Below, in pieces: positions 46,321 through 57,203 of a stretch of 64,000 bases of DNA. This stretch comes from Chrysogorgia sp. JL179-B06 (taxonomy: Eukaryota; Cnidaria; Anthozoa; Scleralcyonacea; Chrysogorgiidae). Made by a program: the position numbers and the translations under genes. The stretch covers positions 1,579,501-1,643,500 of the forward strand of contig JAYKKM010000191.1 of assembly GCA_035772405.1 (NCBI GenBank), in the 5' to 3' direction. Every line of letters starts with the position of its first letter. The first letter of the stretch is position 1. The notes beneath the pieces were generated by a model. It was given only the letters and a program-made list of their open reading frames with translations. It was not told where the DNA came from and made no database searches.

Positions 46321-48763
46321 ATGTACACTTTAAATCAATTTTGCACATTTTCAGTCTTCACCTTCACTATCAGTGGAGGCATTATCATCAATAACAACTA
46401 ACATCTCAGAAGTGTTGAAAATATTGTCTTCTAAACTTTCATCTGCTGTCCCCCTCAGAATCTGTTCATATTGGACTTGCTCTTTTTATGTTTTTGCAGG
46501 CTTTTCATAAAGGCAAAACGTTCATATGCTTTTTCAAGAGCATATTCCTTTCCTGAGCTTCTTAGAGGCATATACTTTGGGGTGTTTTCACAGTGAAAAC
46601 CAAATTCATCTGCAAACAAATCCAAGTTACTTGCCAGACCAACTGTTTTGCACTGGTTTTCATGCGAAATTGGCAATGGAAAAATAATGTTTTTTTCATC
46701 CCTAAATCTGGAAAATCTTCTTCTGGCCCTCAAACTACTATTTTTAAAGTTTCTTATCCATTGGTTGTTTCTCTCTGGCTTGTGCTGCATCTGCAAACTT
46801 CTGTAGATCTTCATTTTTGGCTGACCTAATTTCTTCATCTGACTCAACAACATTGTTAAGGGCCAAATCAAGTTTACGTAATAGATTTATATATTTAAAC
46901 GTTAGCCACTTCTCTTGCTGTTCTGCATTGTTTTCTAAAAAATGCCAGATTAGGTGTCATTGTCAAAGAAAAGATGTATAGACAATCAAATCAATGATAA
47001 GTGAATACCTTTGAGACATCACCAACAGATTCACAATTGCTGATAGAGTACAAGAGGTGTGCATCAACATGTGTTTTCTTGTAATTGTATGTCAGAACTT
47101 ACCAATCTTTGTGTCTTCATACTTCATACTTTTTACTGGTTGCTGGGGTTTCACTGCTAAATCTTTACCTTCAAAATATGGTTCTATGCCAGTGATGTCA
47201 TCTTCTCGCCATCCTCGTACTGTGAAGTCCCACATTTTTTCTTGCCTAATCTTTTCTTTTTGCAGTTTGGAAAGTCTCAAGTGCCTTAATGATGTGCGAG
47301 AGATCTGCATGTTGTCTTGGTAGGTAACTACTGGTAGATTGTCACATAATCGCTCATGAATGATCTCCTTGTAATTCCTCAGCTGATTTTTAAGAACACC
47401 AATCCTACAAAAATAATTAAAAGAATACAAAAATAAAAACTTTAAAAAGAGGCTTCATACTGTAAGGGTAACAGTACTGTTCAGAAGTAACCTAACAGTG
47501 CAACAGATGTTAAACTGCAGTATTGAACAATGGTTGAATCAGTGCTAAGCTATTAAGCACAATGGTAATGACACATCAAACATTTAATATTTTTGGTCAT
47601 CACATGCAGTGGCAGTTTGACAAAGTTTGAACCTGAGTTGCCAGAGATCAAAATAAGGTTCTTGGTTTTCATTAGGTTACTTCTAAGCAGTACCATACTT
47701 TTAAAAAATGAGAGTGGATTCTTGAAAAATCCAACTACTATATCTAAAATAATAACAAATGGAAACTTACAATACTGGAAATGACTCTGATAAGCCAAGG
47801 CGTTGGAGAACTCTTATCATCGCTGGCCCAGCACCATAACAAATTCACAACAAACCAAAGAGTAGTGGAATGTCATTTTTACTATGCTGATCTCTAACAT
47901 CCAATAGTGATGCCAATATGTGAACGGCAGCCTTTATTTTCAAGCTTTCTATTTTCACAGTGTTTCTCGATGTGTTAGATGATAGCACAAGTTGTTCCAG
48001 AACATTTGTTATTGTAGGGCAGGTAATTGTAACATTAGTCACCAATTTCTGAAACAATAGAGGATCAAATACATGGCATATATCACTTATTGAGTGAACC
48101 CTTAGACATAAATTGAATATTCCCTTTGCTTTTTCAACTTCTTCTTTTGTTGAATTTTTCTCGGAGAGTGACAGCAATCCACCAGGAAGCCTTCCACTCT
48201 GGACAATGTCTTGTTGCAAAGATATAACTTCATCCTGTTTTGCAATAGTTTCTTGGACACAACTGTCATAGTCAAAAAATGATTCCTTCAAATCAGTAAC
48301 TTGTTTTGAAAGTTTCTGGATATTCTCTTCTGGATTTGGTACAACATCTTCTAGCAGTTGTGTTTCAAGTAGTAGGTCCTGCATACTCATAAACGTTTTT
48401 GTAGCAGCTGCATCATGGCCTGGAAAAAAACAAAACAAAAACAATGAATAAGGACATTCCAGAAAATATCCACACTCTCTTCATGAAGGTAATGACAATT
48501 GATTCCACCCCCTCTTAGGTCATCCTTGACCCAAAAATAGAATAACATAAAATAGTTCAATTTCAATTTGATGATATATAGTATTTATCAAATAGTCCAA
48601 GTTATGTAACTGTTCACAGTACTAAAATACACTTTGCATCAAGAAGTATTCTTAATTGATATTTACAGTAGTATAATAACAATTGACCTAAGTTAGAATG
48701 AATGTTGTATGTCTCAAAGGATTATCTGCCAGTGTAATACTTGTGAATTTCATGTAATATTTG

Positions 48764-48903
48764 AACAACGACAGCGAGTGTTTCACCGGGATATCCAAAC
48801 ACGAGAAAACAATGTATGAAAACACGAGCGCGTAGCGCGAGTGTTTTTGTTAATTGTTTTCGAGTGTTTGGATATCCCGGTGGGACACGAGCTGGAGTTG
48901 TTT
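48764..48903. repeat. Palindrome (~140 bp) with CACGAGCGCGTAGCGCGAGTG tip, in an intron
   Basis: The arms include caccgggatatccaaacacg opposed to cgagtgtttggatatcccgg, and gagaaaacaat / attgttttc. The tip is aacacgagcgcgtagcgcga. It lies in the intron between exons A and B of the decayed gene. Confidence 0.85.
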
Positions 48904-48985
48904 AAATAGCTTCTCAAATGAACACAAGTATAGGTTATATTTGATTGGATGATATTCTCTCGTGGGAGGGTTATGTTAATAGTTG

Positions 48986-49097
48986 AACACTACAATACAT
49001 TTGATCGGCATACGTAATTAGGATACTTGAGGAAGATCACTAGTGATCTTCCTCAAATATCCTAATTACGTATGCCGATCAAATGTATTGTAGTGTT
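48986..49097. repeat. Near-perfect 112-bp palindrome with no loop
   Basis: Symmetry about ACTAGT (49,039-49,044). The arms aacactacaatacatttgat ... gatcac and their complement differ at a single position (ggatac / atatcc). A loop-free perfect palindrome of this length is unstable in many genomes, so it is likely recent. It lies in the same intron as the previous palindrome. Confidence 0.9.
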
Positions 49098-49524
49098 CTG
49101 AGACACGGTGTTTGACTTAGTTATCCAAATGCAATCCCGTGACTAGATGGGTCTTTATTATTGGATAATTAGCTCATGAATTATTAATGAGTTTGAGAAG
49201 TATATAAGGTAAATAGATGAAAAGAGCATAATTCATTCAAATATAAGTCGAGGTAATATTGATCTGTAATTTAATTGAAAAACAAAGGTTTGCACAGTAT
49301 GTATTATACCTTCTACATATGCCGTTGCTGTTTCTTCCACAGAACTCTCAGCATCAACAGTTTCATCTTTATAACCACTGTCAACTAGTAAACCTAATAT
49401 TTAAAATAATACATGTATATTAATTATATAATTTTTATGTAACATCCAATTAAATCATAATCAACACAGCTATAAATAATTGAATAGCAGTAACAATCCT
49501 TAAAGTTAGTGACCAGCATAGTGG

Positions 49525-50115
49525 GCATAGTGGCCCTCTTTTGGGACTGGTGAAAGAGCTGCGGATGAGGGTCCCCTCAGCTGCAGCTCTTTCCCTAGCT
49601 TCCCAGCCTCAAAGTACCAGAATATATACAGGATATGCTTATATGTAATAGTGACATTCATCAAAGAGTCACTCATTACAATCAGTTTAATTTTGTATGC
49701 CCTCGTTATAATAGGGAACTAGATGCTGGACGATCATTTTCTGTACAATCTATAAAAGGTTGGAATACTTTACCAATAAGTATAAACAGTCTCCAAGTTT
49801 GCACTCCTTTAGAGATGCACTTTTTATGAATGTTTTTAGCAGTCAATGGAATATATGAATCATTTTTAATTTTTAATTTTATTTTAATTTTATTATTTTT
49901 AATTTGGATTCGTAAAGTTTTAATTCTATTTTATTCATTTAGTTTTATTTTATTTCTGAATTGTAATTGTAAGTTGTATATAATAGTTTGTAGGTATTCA
50001 TGTAAATTTCGAGGGCCACAAGTTTATCAGTTTTACTGCTTATTGTTTACCCTCGTAAAACTAAGTCCTATCTATCTATCTATCTCCTCCCCCAGCCACA
50101 AAAGAGGGCCGCTAT
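49525..50115 (+). mobile_element. LINE 3' tail flanked by an inverted repeat
   Basis: The frame at 49,635-49,829 reads like the extreme C-terminus of LINE ORF2 (FVCPRYNRELDAGRSFSVQS, then GWNTLPISI). A long T-rich 3' UTR ending in (TATC)n at 50,070-50,086 follows. The tail is bracketed by gtggccctcttttggg (49,531) and its inverted version ccacaaaagagggccgc (50,096), perhaps remnants of another repeat into which the LINE inserted. Confidence 0.65.
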
Positions 50116-50394
50116 TTCAAAATATGCACCTAAAACTTTGTCACACAAGTGTGCCTATACACTATACTGTTGAAATATGATTATAATAAATCACCAGTCA
50201 TTAATTTTCTACATTTATCTTGTGATGAAAAAATGTGCAGAAACTAGTTCTTGAATATCAATGGCTATTCACCTGTGTATTCAAGATAGTTGGTGTGCCA
50301 ACTTTCTATTGTAAGGCGCTGTTTGTAGTTTGTGATAAAGGCGATATTGTGTTTTGTTTGTATGTGGTGTTCAGCTATGTGATTAGTCCTGTTC

Positions 50395-50515
50395 TCATTT
50401 CTATGATGCAACACCCACTCACACTGATGATGACACAACACCCACTCACACTAATTATGACACAAACAAACGTTAATGACCAGACCGGCCACTGAGGCCG
50501 TAGAAACATTAGTTA
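50395..50515 (+). mobile_element. Penelope-like terminal repeat remnant
   Basis: Two copies of a ~30-bp unit (acacccactcacactgatga / acacccactcacactaatta, then tgacacaa) precede gaccggccactgaggccgta and gaaacatta. The same order (cacactaattatgacacaa, then gctgaggccgtcgaaacgta) is at 348-450, so both are relics of one Penelope-like repeat family. The hammerhead core here is degenerate (TTAATGA for CTGANGA). Confidence 0.55.
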
Positions 50516-50589
50516 CCAACAATAGTCTTTCCTGCAAGACTACAGCATATGTGTTAGATTTGTTTATACTCATAATGTTGTGAAGTATA

Positions 50590-50706
50590 AGTAGTATAGA
50601 GAGTGGGGGCACGAGTTCAACGAAGCGACACCGAATTTTGCCAAATCGCGATTTGACAAAATTTGGTGTCACTTTGGTAAGCTCGTACCCCACTCTCTAT
50701 ACTACT
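50590..50706. repeat. Terminal hairpin module of Polinton 2
   Basis: A 117-bp palindrome: agtagtatagagagtggggg opposed to ccccactctctatactact, inner arms caccgaattttgccaaat / atttgacaaaatttggtg, centre cgcg. Both ends have the Polinton terminus motif. It could also be a solo module rather than the true end. Confidence 0.8.
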
Positions 50707-50745
50707 ATGATGGTTCATACCATTTCACCAAATCACAATTCAACA

Positions 50746-51450
50746 AAAAAAAAATGATGTCGCTTCATACACGCGCGAGAGTCGCGAAACAGTGTCAAAT
50801 TTGTACCAAATCGTGGGTCGGTGTCAGTTCATTTCAATACTTTCACAAATTTATGTCAAACTACACACAATTCAACAACAACAAAAAAATGATGTCGCTT
50901 CATACACGCGCGAGAGTCGCGAAACAGTGTCAAATTTGTACCAAATCGTGAGTCGGTGTCAGTTCATTTCAATACTTTCACAAATTTATGTCAAACTACA
51001 TTTAGGAAAATCTAGAGTGTCGTTTCAGCACTTTCACAAATTTAGGAAAATAATCATTTCAACACTTTCACAAATTTATGTCAAACTACATTTAGGAAAA
51101 TCTAGAGTGTCGTTTCAGCACTTTCGCAAATTTATGTAAAACCACATTTAGGAAAATAGTCGTTTCAACACTTTCACAAATTTATGTCAAACTACATTTA
51201 GGAAAATCTAGAGTGTCGTTTCAGCACTTTCGCAAATTTATGTAAAACCACATTTAGGGAAATAGTCGTTTCAACACTTTCACAAATTTATGTCAAACTA
51301 CATTTAGGAAAATAGTCGTTTCAACACTCTCACAAATTTATGTCAAACCAAATCTAGGAAAATAGTCGTTTCAGCGCTTCCACAAATTTATGTCAAGCCA
51401 CATTTAGAAAAATAGTCGTCTCAACGCTTTTACAAATTTATGTCTCGTAG
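50746..51450. repeat. Subterminal tandem repeats of Polinton 2
   Basis: A ~133-bp unit (aaaaaatgatgtcgcttcat ... tgtcaaactaca) occurs twice at 50,750 and 50,884. Then about nine diverged ~50-bp units of the type tttcacaaatttatgtcaaa / ctacatttaggaaaatagtc follow to 51,440. Polinton ends often carry such minisatellites. Apparent frames here are by-products. Confidence 0.8.
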
Positions 51451-51578
51451 AAGTGTCTCACGCGTGATAAAATTGCCACCCGTTATGCAAATTAGATTAT
51501 TGCCACTATTAGTAATAGATTAGTCCGTTTGTTCACTACTCTCAGTGTTTGTCGCCTCGCTTCTAAAATGGTGATCAT
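51451..51578. other. Junction between subterminal repeats and the repeated unit
   Basis: Non-repeated sequence (acgcgtgataaaattgccac onward) that ends exactly where identity with the second unit begins at 51,579. No gene seen. Confidence 0.5.
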
Positions 51579-51785
51579 ATACATGCTTCGACGTCGTGAT
51601 TCCTCCTGACAACAAGCCCAAGAAAGGTACGTACGGTGTCACAATCGCGACAATGCTTTCAACGTCTTTCTTTAGTAGCGAGTCTTTTTGCAGCTCATCG
51701 TTTAGTTCGTCAGGGTTCTCAATGGCGAATTTGTTGATTAGCGAGTCAGTGAGAAAACAACCTTGTGGGAATTACGTCGCAGTGT
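51579..51785 (-). pseudogene. GLLSGG-motif gene fragment, both ends lost (copy A)
   Basis: On the minus strand the frame gives INKFAIENPDELNDELQ and, further on, YVPFLGLLSGGITTSKHV, homologous to the Polinton 1 gene at 13,897. The N-terminal half is missing because the polymerase stop lies directly upstream. The C-terminus is replaced at 51,579 by unrelated sequence. Confidence 0.65.
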
Positions 51786-54700
51786 TTAAGACGTGTCAGT
51801 GGATGTGTTGTTATCTCTCACTACAATGTTTTTGTGGCCATACGCATAGGAGTCAATACCATTTTCTAAAAGGTATCGCTTATCATCAAAACAGGATAAC
51901 GACACTTTATTAATTTCGTAACTACCAAGCTGGTGCTTAACACTTCTAATGGTCTTCATTGTGTGCCGCGATTGTTTCTGCTCAAGTAGCACACTTCTAT
52001 AATCTTCATGCTTGATTACCTTTTTAATTATGTTCTTTCTAATACCTTTAGCAGTTTTCCCACCACCTCCATCCTCTTTCAGATAACTGTACATCTTACT
52101 GCGCAACCCGACAAACTCAATAATTGGTGTTCCAGCGCACTCGTCTTTCATCTTGCCAATAACTTTCTTGTTCTCTTTAAAAGCGAATAGGCTGTCTACA
52201 GGGTAATCACTATTGTCAAACTTTTCGCGCTCCATCATAAAGTCAGAATAAACGTCATCAGTTTCGATTGTGTACAACAGGCTGTCAGTGTCGGTGAAGT
52301 GTAGTCTACAGGTATCGCTAGAGTACTTTTTCATGATATAGTTGTAGTGGAAGTCATACATCAACGTTTTACTCAAGTCTAGTATACACATACCCACATA
52401 TGCGGGTCGATTTAGTGTCAGCGTTTCTTTAACTTTATGGACAGCAACTAAGTTCTCACTAAATATTTTACAAGACACAAACGTCGGCTTTGAGACAAGC
52501 TTTTTTAATTTCTTCGTAGTGGTCACTAATCTTACATCCACACGCTTCCTCAAGTTTTCCATTGTTTTCCCAAACACGCTGTTGTTCATCAACTTGAAGA
52601 AATCCTTCTCGAAAGCGTTCTTAGCCGCAGTTCTTTTGATTGTATTAAAGTTGATGTACTTACCCAACCACTTGGACTGATCAAATTGTAAGACTCTATA
52701 AACCTTTTTGATTTTCAATCCAAGATCCATGTACAATTGCAGATTTCTATAGTGAAACACGTACTTTTCTTTGTCCATCAAGTTAGTCACCAGCTTCTTC
52801 ACACCACTAACACTCACATTAAACTTATTTTTGATTTTCGTGCAGTACCCCGACAACATGTCAACAGTTATTTCCATCTTCTCAGGAGCCAGTGGGTAAT
52901 CGTTATGTAAGTCATGCAAATTGTCTGGGTATTCTAAGTCGACTTCAAGTAGTAAGCCTTTTTTACTGTTGTTGTGATAGCCACGCAAGTTCACCTTTTT
53001 TATTTCTTTCTTAGTCAACCATTTAAAACCACCCGTGGGAAGACTTTGGCTCATTGCCCATCCATACAAATTGTTGGCGTCAAGGTGCATCAAATACTTC
53101 GACTCTTGCGCTTTGTCGTACCCCTTCATGTATTTATTATTTGCCACGCCATGTCTGTTGCATATGTAGCTCACACCACCACGCATTCCCAACTCCACAA
53201 ACTGAAACATGTCAATGTCAGACAATAAATCAAGTTCCACTCCAGTCATCTTCAACATAGCGTCCCAAGCCAATCCAGGCGACGTAAAATAATGACACGG
53301 GTCTAATTTATACTCACGATGACATGTCTTTCTAAAGTTCTCAAAAACGTCAGCAAGCAAGAGCACATCACTTTTCAAATACAGATCGTGATACCCACCC
53401 ATATTTTCAACGTTGAAGTAGTCCCACACGTCGCAAGCGCGCTCAAACATTTCTCCCGTAATGTGTTCGTCATTCAGAATGCTGTAAAAGTCCCTTTTGG
53501 GGGGTAGCTCACATTCATCGAATTTATCAAAGGAGTCCATATAATCATAAGGATAGACCCCCTTTCTTGTCATAAGTGCCAACCCCTCGTCATGAAACAC
53601 TTCTGACGTGTATTTGAAAGCGTCTCTTGGTAGGTTCTTCACCAAGTTGTCTAGACTCGAACCCATGAATTGAAAGCTGTCCAAGAATACTAAGTTTTTT
53701 CCAAGCATGAACGCCATGTACTTCTCCATGTTGTTCGGTATCACATTTATGTCTTGACCAAACTTGCCAATCTCCTGCATGATGAAATGGCTATCGTAAC
53801 CGCGTAAGTTATGAAAGATCACAGGAATTTTATCAGTCAGTCTAAAGTTCGCGTTGCAGTCGCGATGTGCGGACCCTCTGTACTTACCTGAGACATGACA
53901 GTGGTCTCTAACTCTAACGTCAGCGCTAGTGTACTCAATGCTGCAAATATGACAACTTTTGGTCTCGTCAAAGTCCTTCTTATCGTCATCAGTCAGTATC
54001 ATCTCTTTGTTAAAGTGACTCTCGGATGTCTCTCTACAATATTCAACAATTTCTAGCATCTCCCCAATGAACTTGTTGACTGCATTTTCACCACGGTACA
54101 CTTTCACTGGCTTACTATATACTCGTTGTCGTAGCAACAAACCAGTTTATACCCATAACCACAGTCAACGTGTCTCTGATAAGCGTTTGTGTAGCTACAC
54201 TCACTTGGTGGTGGCCCTTCTGTGTGATAGCCTCGAAGTCTGCGTACACCACAAACGGCACATTTAATTGTCTACTGTAATTCTCATACTTCACTTTCAT
54301 ACCTTTTTGCGGCATTTTAATAGCTTGCTTCCCATTGATGACCAAACATATTTCCACATGGCGCCCAAGCACGTCCGCACGACTAAAACACTGCAGGCAA
54401 TATCTACAAAAGTGCTTTCTCGCCTTATGCTCTGTCTGACGATACATGAATTTGTTGAAATCACGAATATACACATAGTGCTTGTTGCCCTTACCATTAG
54501 TTATCAACAACAAGTCCATATGGTCAGGGTACATCTCCTTAGAAACGTACACAGGGAATGGCTGCTTATTTTCGTACCCAAAGACGTTAATACTAATATC
54601 GTTAGCCTTTTCAATCTTGTTGTAATCTTTGAGTGTGACTGGGAAATCAATTCCATCGTAATTCAGCTCACTGACGTGACTGGCGTAATTCGACGTTCTA

Positions 54701-55447
54701 TCAGAGTTTTTTCCAACAGGGAACTTATGTGCTAGGTGGCACCATCTAAAGCACTTGTTGTCATCCTCGTTATTCACGTTTATCAAACCCTTCTTACTAT
54801 TGCGCAGCTCCTTTGGCAACGTAATGTAGCTACTCCCATTCAAAGGTCTATAAATAGCGATATTGACGTAGTGCGCATCCACCTTGTCGATAGTCCATCC
54901 AGACCCCTCAGATAACCACCCAGCTATCCGCGTTAAGATCTGCTCCGACCCACGATTGGCAACACCCTCAATATCATGCTCGTTAATGACGACGAACGTT
55001 TCGCTGTTAAAGTAGGCAGTTTTATATGTGGTCTTATCACGCTCTAGGACTTTCTCAAAAGTGATCTTAGCTGTCTCTACCACTTTCATCCCATTAGTCT
55101 CACCCAACTCACGTCTCAAAAGGCTAGTGACGGCGCTTCTAGTTGCGTTTAGTTGGTTGATATCTCTGGCGTCAATTACTCCAATTCCGTAAGACCTTGT
55201 GAATCCTCTCAGTGCTCGATCCAACAGGTACGTCGACGGTGCGTCACTATGTTCTTGTGACTGTGGGTCGTTCCTCTTGGTCTCCAAAAAAGCCGTGAGC
55301 GTTGGCTGCTCTATCTGTTAGTAGGTTAACGACGGCTGCATTTGTGTAGCTAGAGCGAATCGCGCCAGTTCTAACAAGTTTCTTGTACGTCCGCCCACCA
55401 ACCTCGACTCGTCTTTTTGTCAGTGGGTTTTTCACAGTCCGACTCAT
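51786..55447 (-). pseudogene. POLB: Protein-primed family B DNA polymerase, copy A, frame-broken
   Basis: Three overlapping minus-strand frames: 55,447-55,247 (66 aa), 55,287-54,115 (390 aa) and 54,140-51,786 (784 aa). The first frame has KNPLTKRRVEVGGRTYKKLV, which matches the NP.TKR.I..GG..Y..L pattern of the two-cysteine-adaptor type motif seen in large DNA viruses. It joins the second at a run of A/T (a likely single-base shift), and the second joins the third where copy A lacks about 13 bases that copy B has. Exonuclease (VVYADFEAI, HNLRGYDSHF, YLKSDVLLLADVFENF), motif A (HLDANNLYGWAM), motif B ([14 protein letters not shown]) and motif C (HFTDTDSLLYTIE) are all present, as is the CHICSIEY ... 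DHCHVSGKYRGSAH zinc motif. Confidence 0.9.
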
Positions 55448-55457
55448 TGGCTTATAC

Positions 55458-56027
55458 TTATACTACGCTTGTTTTTTTTTTCTTAACCCACTCGTTGTAA
55501 TAACAGTCACTGTCGTCACACCATCCCAGCTTTGGGTACACCACCCCAAACAAATTGTCGTCGAACTTCTCTTTCACCTTCCCGTCTTTGAGGTCTGACA
55601 TCTTCTCAAGTGTCTCGACTCGCCTTCTATGACACAACCTAATAATGTAGTATCCATATCTGCTGACGTTTCTACCCTTTATCAAATTGCATGAGTACAA
55701 CACATTGACAACTTTCAAGAAGTCTTCTTTTATTAACTCAAGATGCTCGAACTTCACAACGTTCCGTAGTCTCCTTCCCATCCACCAAGACCGCTTGTGA
55801 ACACTTTTTGGTCGCGTGAGTCTCATGTCACTATAACTCTGAACGTAGCCCCATTCGATGTCGCCACACTTTGGACATGCGTACCCACCGCACTCGGTTG
55901 TGTTTTTCACGACATTACAATCCAAGCAGTAGTAAAGCCTGAAGATGCCTCCACATTCAATTTGTGTTTCATTCGCAATCTCATCAATTGTGTAGCCGTA
56001 ACTCATCTGCTTCATAAGTTTGTCCAT
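55458..56027 (-). CDS. Zinc-ribbon protein, Polinton 2 (copy A)
   Basis: 189 aa from the ATG at 56,027 (an in-frame GTG precedes it). An N-terminal helix (GYTIDEIANET), a ribbon with C34, C37, C51 and C54 (YCLDC, ACPKCG), then helical blocks SWWMGRRLRNVV, YGYYIIRLCHRR, MSDLKDGKVKEKF and CYYNEWV. It is the homologue of the Polinton 1 protein at 24,951 with one of the two GYT.DEI repeats. A tagtataag box precedes the start. A VLTF3-like transcription role is possible but unproven. It ends 11 bases before the polymerase start on the same strand, so co-expression is likely. Confidence 0.7.
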   Translation of the reverse strand: MDKLMKQMSYGYTIDEIANETQIECGGIFRLYYCLDCNVVKNTTECGGYACPKCGDIEWGYVQSYSDMRLTRPKSVHKRSWWMGRRLRNVVKFEHLELIKEDFLKVVNVLYSCNLIKGRNVSRYGYYIIRLCHRRRVETLEKMSDLKDGKVKEKFDDNLFGVVYPKLGWCDDSDCYYNEWVKKKKTSVV

Positions 56028-56083
56028 CACTTATACTAGGCAGACATTTTTTTTATCGAGTGAGTACCCGCGCTACTATTCCA

Positions 56084-56473
56084 CTATCCAAAACCTAACG
56101 CGCCAACAAACAACAATTGATATTCCTTCATTTCCGCACTCGGTTGGTAGTAGTCCGCAATCTTCGGTCTCTCAATGAATACTCGTCCGCTGTAGTGAAT
56201 GGTCATTACGCTTCTAAGTTCTTCCAACGCGTGGTTTGTGTCATTGATGTCAGCGTTAGCGTCTGAGACCCGTTGCCGTAAACGCTGGATCTTATCTTTT
56301 TTAGCGACTTCATTCTCATACCACACTTCTTTCGCACTGGCTAACTGTTCCAACGCATGGTTGTGTCTCTTCATCTCAGCTTCATAGCCTGTGTGGTTAA
56401 ACTTCGAAAATATAAAGCCAGCGCCTGCAAAAGCCACTGCATTAAAAATCCCTCCAGCCACAACACTCGCCAT
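56084..56473 (-). CDS. Membrane protein with coiled-coil, Polinton 2
   Basis: 129 aa. N-terminal hydrophobic segment (GGIFNAVAFAGAGFIFSKF), a coiled-coil region (ALEQLASAKEVWYENEVAKK, VSDANADINDTNHALEEL) and a shortened C-terminus ending in LLFVGALGFG. The Polinton 1 homologue continues for a further nine or so hydrophobic residues, so a frameshift or stop has probably shortened this copy and removed the end of the second membrane segment. Confidence 0.7.
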   Translation of the reverse strand: MASVVAGGIFNAVAFAGAGFIFSKFNHTGYEAEMKRHNHALEQLASAKEVWYENEVAKKDKIQRLRQRVSDANADINDTNHALEELRSVMTIHYSGRVFIERPKIADYYQPSAEMKEYQLLFVGALGFG

Positions 56474-56477
56474 TAAC

Positions 56478-56714
56478 TTACATTGATTTGAATGGATCTG
56501 TCGGTATCCACTTTTTCGATTGCATCCATTTTACTAACAACGTTCCTGCACCAACGGCTGCAGCAAGTTTCACTGTGCCTTTCACAGTCTCTGGTGTTCC
56601 CAATGGTTCTCCCAAAGCCTTTTTCGAGATCATACTCACTACCACAGCGCCAGTCGTAACAAGAAGCGCATCGTACAATTCGTTCATGAGTTCTTTTCGA
56701 TCGATCGCAGCCAT
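56478..56714 (-). CDS. Small conserved membrane protein, Polinton 2
   Basis: 78 aa starting MAAIDRKELMNELYDALLV (a second ATG two codons upstream at 56,720 is possible). The linker EPLGTPETVKGTVKL and the end KWIPTDPF are conserved with the Polinton 1 protein at 24,084. Two hydrophobic stretches flank the linker. The start lies in aatgtatatgg. Confidence 0.75.
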   Translation of the reverse strand: MAAIDRKELMNELYDALLVTTGAVVVSMISKKALGEPLGTPETVKGTVKLAAAVGAGTLLVKWMQSKKWIPTDPFKSM

Positions 56715-56735
56715 ATACATTGTCGTGTGTTTTGT

Positions 56736-57071
56736 TCAAGAATCAAATGTGTCTAATGTTGGGCGACAAGTTCTATGACTTTCTGACGCGGGTGCTGCTG
56801 CAGTACTCGCGGGTGTTTCTTTTTCACTGCTAATTGTGTACCATAGCGAAGCAGCAGCAATGATAACACCAAGTGTCCCGACAATATAACCATAGCTCCA
56901 CTCACTACCCTGTTCTTCGTTGACTATCATCTCACGCATTTTCTTTTCTTTCGCAGCTTTCGATATCTCAGCCAACTTTTTACCAGCGGCAACACGCCTT
57001 GGGTCCTTTATCTTAACACTCTTCACCTCGGCTGTGATCTTAGCGTCAACGGTCTGTGAGTCTTCAGCCAT
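56736..57071 (-). CDS. Single-pass membrane protein with KDP.RV.AGK motif, Polinton 2
   Basis: 111 aa. KDPRRVAAGKKLAEISKAAK, a basic stretch (KEKKMREM), then one membrane segment (WSYGYIVGTLGVIIAAASLW) and an alanine/serine-rich tail longer than in Polinton 1. The first gene of the minus-strand run; the CTGTGAG repeats at 57,096-57,150 lie immediately upstream. Confidence 0.75.
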   Translation of the reverse strand: MAEDSQTVDAKITAEVKSVKIKDPRRVAAGKKLAEISKAAKEKKMREMIVNEEQGSEWSYGYIVGTLGVIIAAASLWYTISSEKETPASTAAAPASESHRTCRPTLDTFDS

Positions 57072-57095
57072 CTAATACACTATCACGTGTTATCT

Positions 57096-57150
57096 TACTC
57101 ACAGTTGACCTCACAGGTATCTCACAGTTAACCTCACAGGTGTCTCACAG
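57096..57150 (-). promoter_or_regulatory. CTGTGAG repeat cluster, Polinton 2
   Basis: Read on the minus strand, five CTGTGAG words (actgtgaga, cctgtgagg, actgtgaga, cctgtgagg, actgtgagt) occur at about 10-12 bp spacing, roughly one helical turn. They match in kind and position the TGTGAGAT cluster upstream of the homologous Polinton 1 gene. Confidence 0.6.
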
Positions 57151-57183
57151 TCCCAAACCAAACGCACTAAAAACTAGGCTTTT

Positions 57184-57201
57184 TCTCTGGAGGTATAGTA
57201 T
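57184..57201 (+). promoter_or_regulatory. Upstream box TTCTCTGGAGGTATAGTA, first copy
   Basis: This 18-bp sequence ends three bases before the ATG of the zinc-finger gene. An identical copy precedes the TK gene at 57,901. Confidence 0.6.
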
Positions 57202-57203
57202 AA

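Larger units (their letters stand above)
46351..49395 (-). pseudogene. Spliced host-type gene with internal stop and frameshifts
   Basis: Four exons can be read on the minus strand. Exon A is 49,395-49,309 (acceptor attag, donor GTATAA). Exon B is 48,419-47,771 (acceptor ttttttccag, donor GTAAGT). Exon C is 47,404-47,103 (acceptor ttttgtag, donor GTAAGT). Exon D is 46,934 to a TGA at 46,351. Reading frame is kept across all three junctions, which strongly supports true splicing. Exon B has one in-frame TGA at 47,845, after which the frame continues sensibly (ICYGAGPAMIRVLQRLGLSE). Exon D has frame breaks near 46,750 and 46,480 and ends in an acidic tail (IDDNASTDSEGED). Helical segments with LQQDIVQSGRLPGGLLSLSE are visible. 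I do not recognise the family. Exons upstream of A are not visible. Confidence 0.6.

Noticed and set aside
50754..51139. Repeated frames with RARVAKQCQICTKSWV
   Set aside because: Produced by the subterminal tandem repeats; frames do not persist between units.
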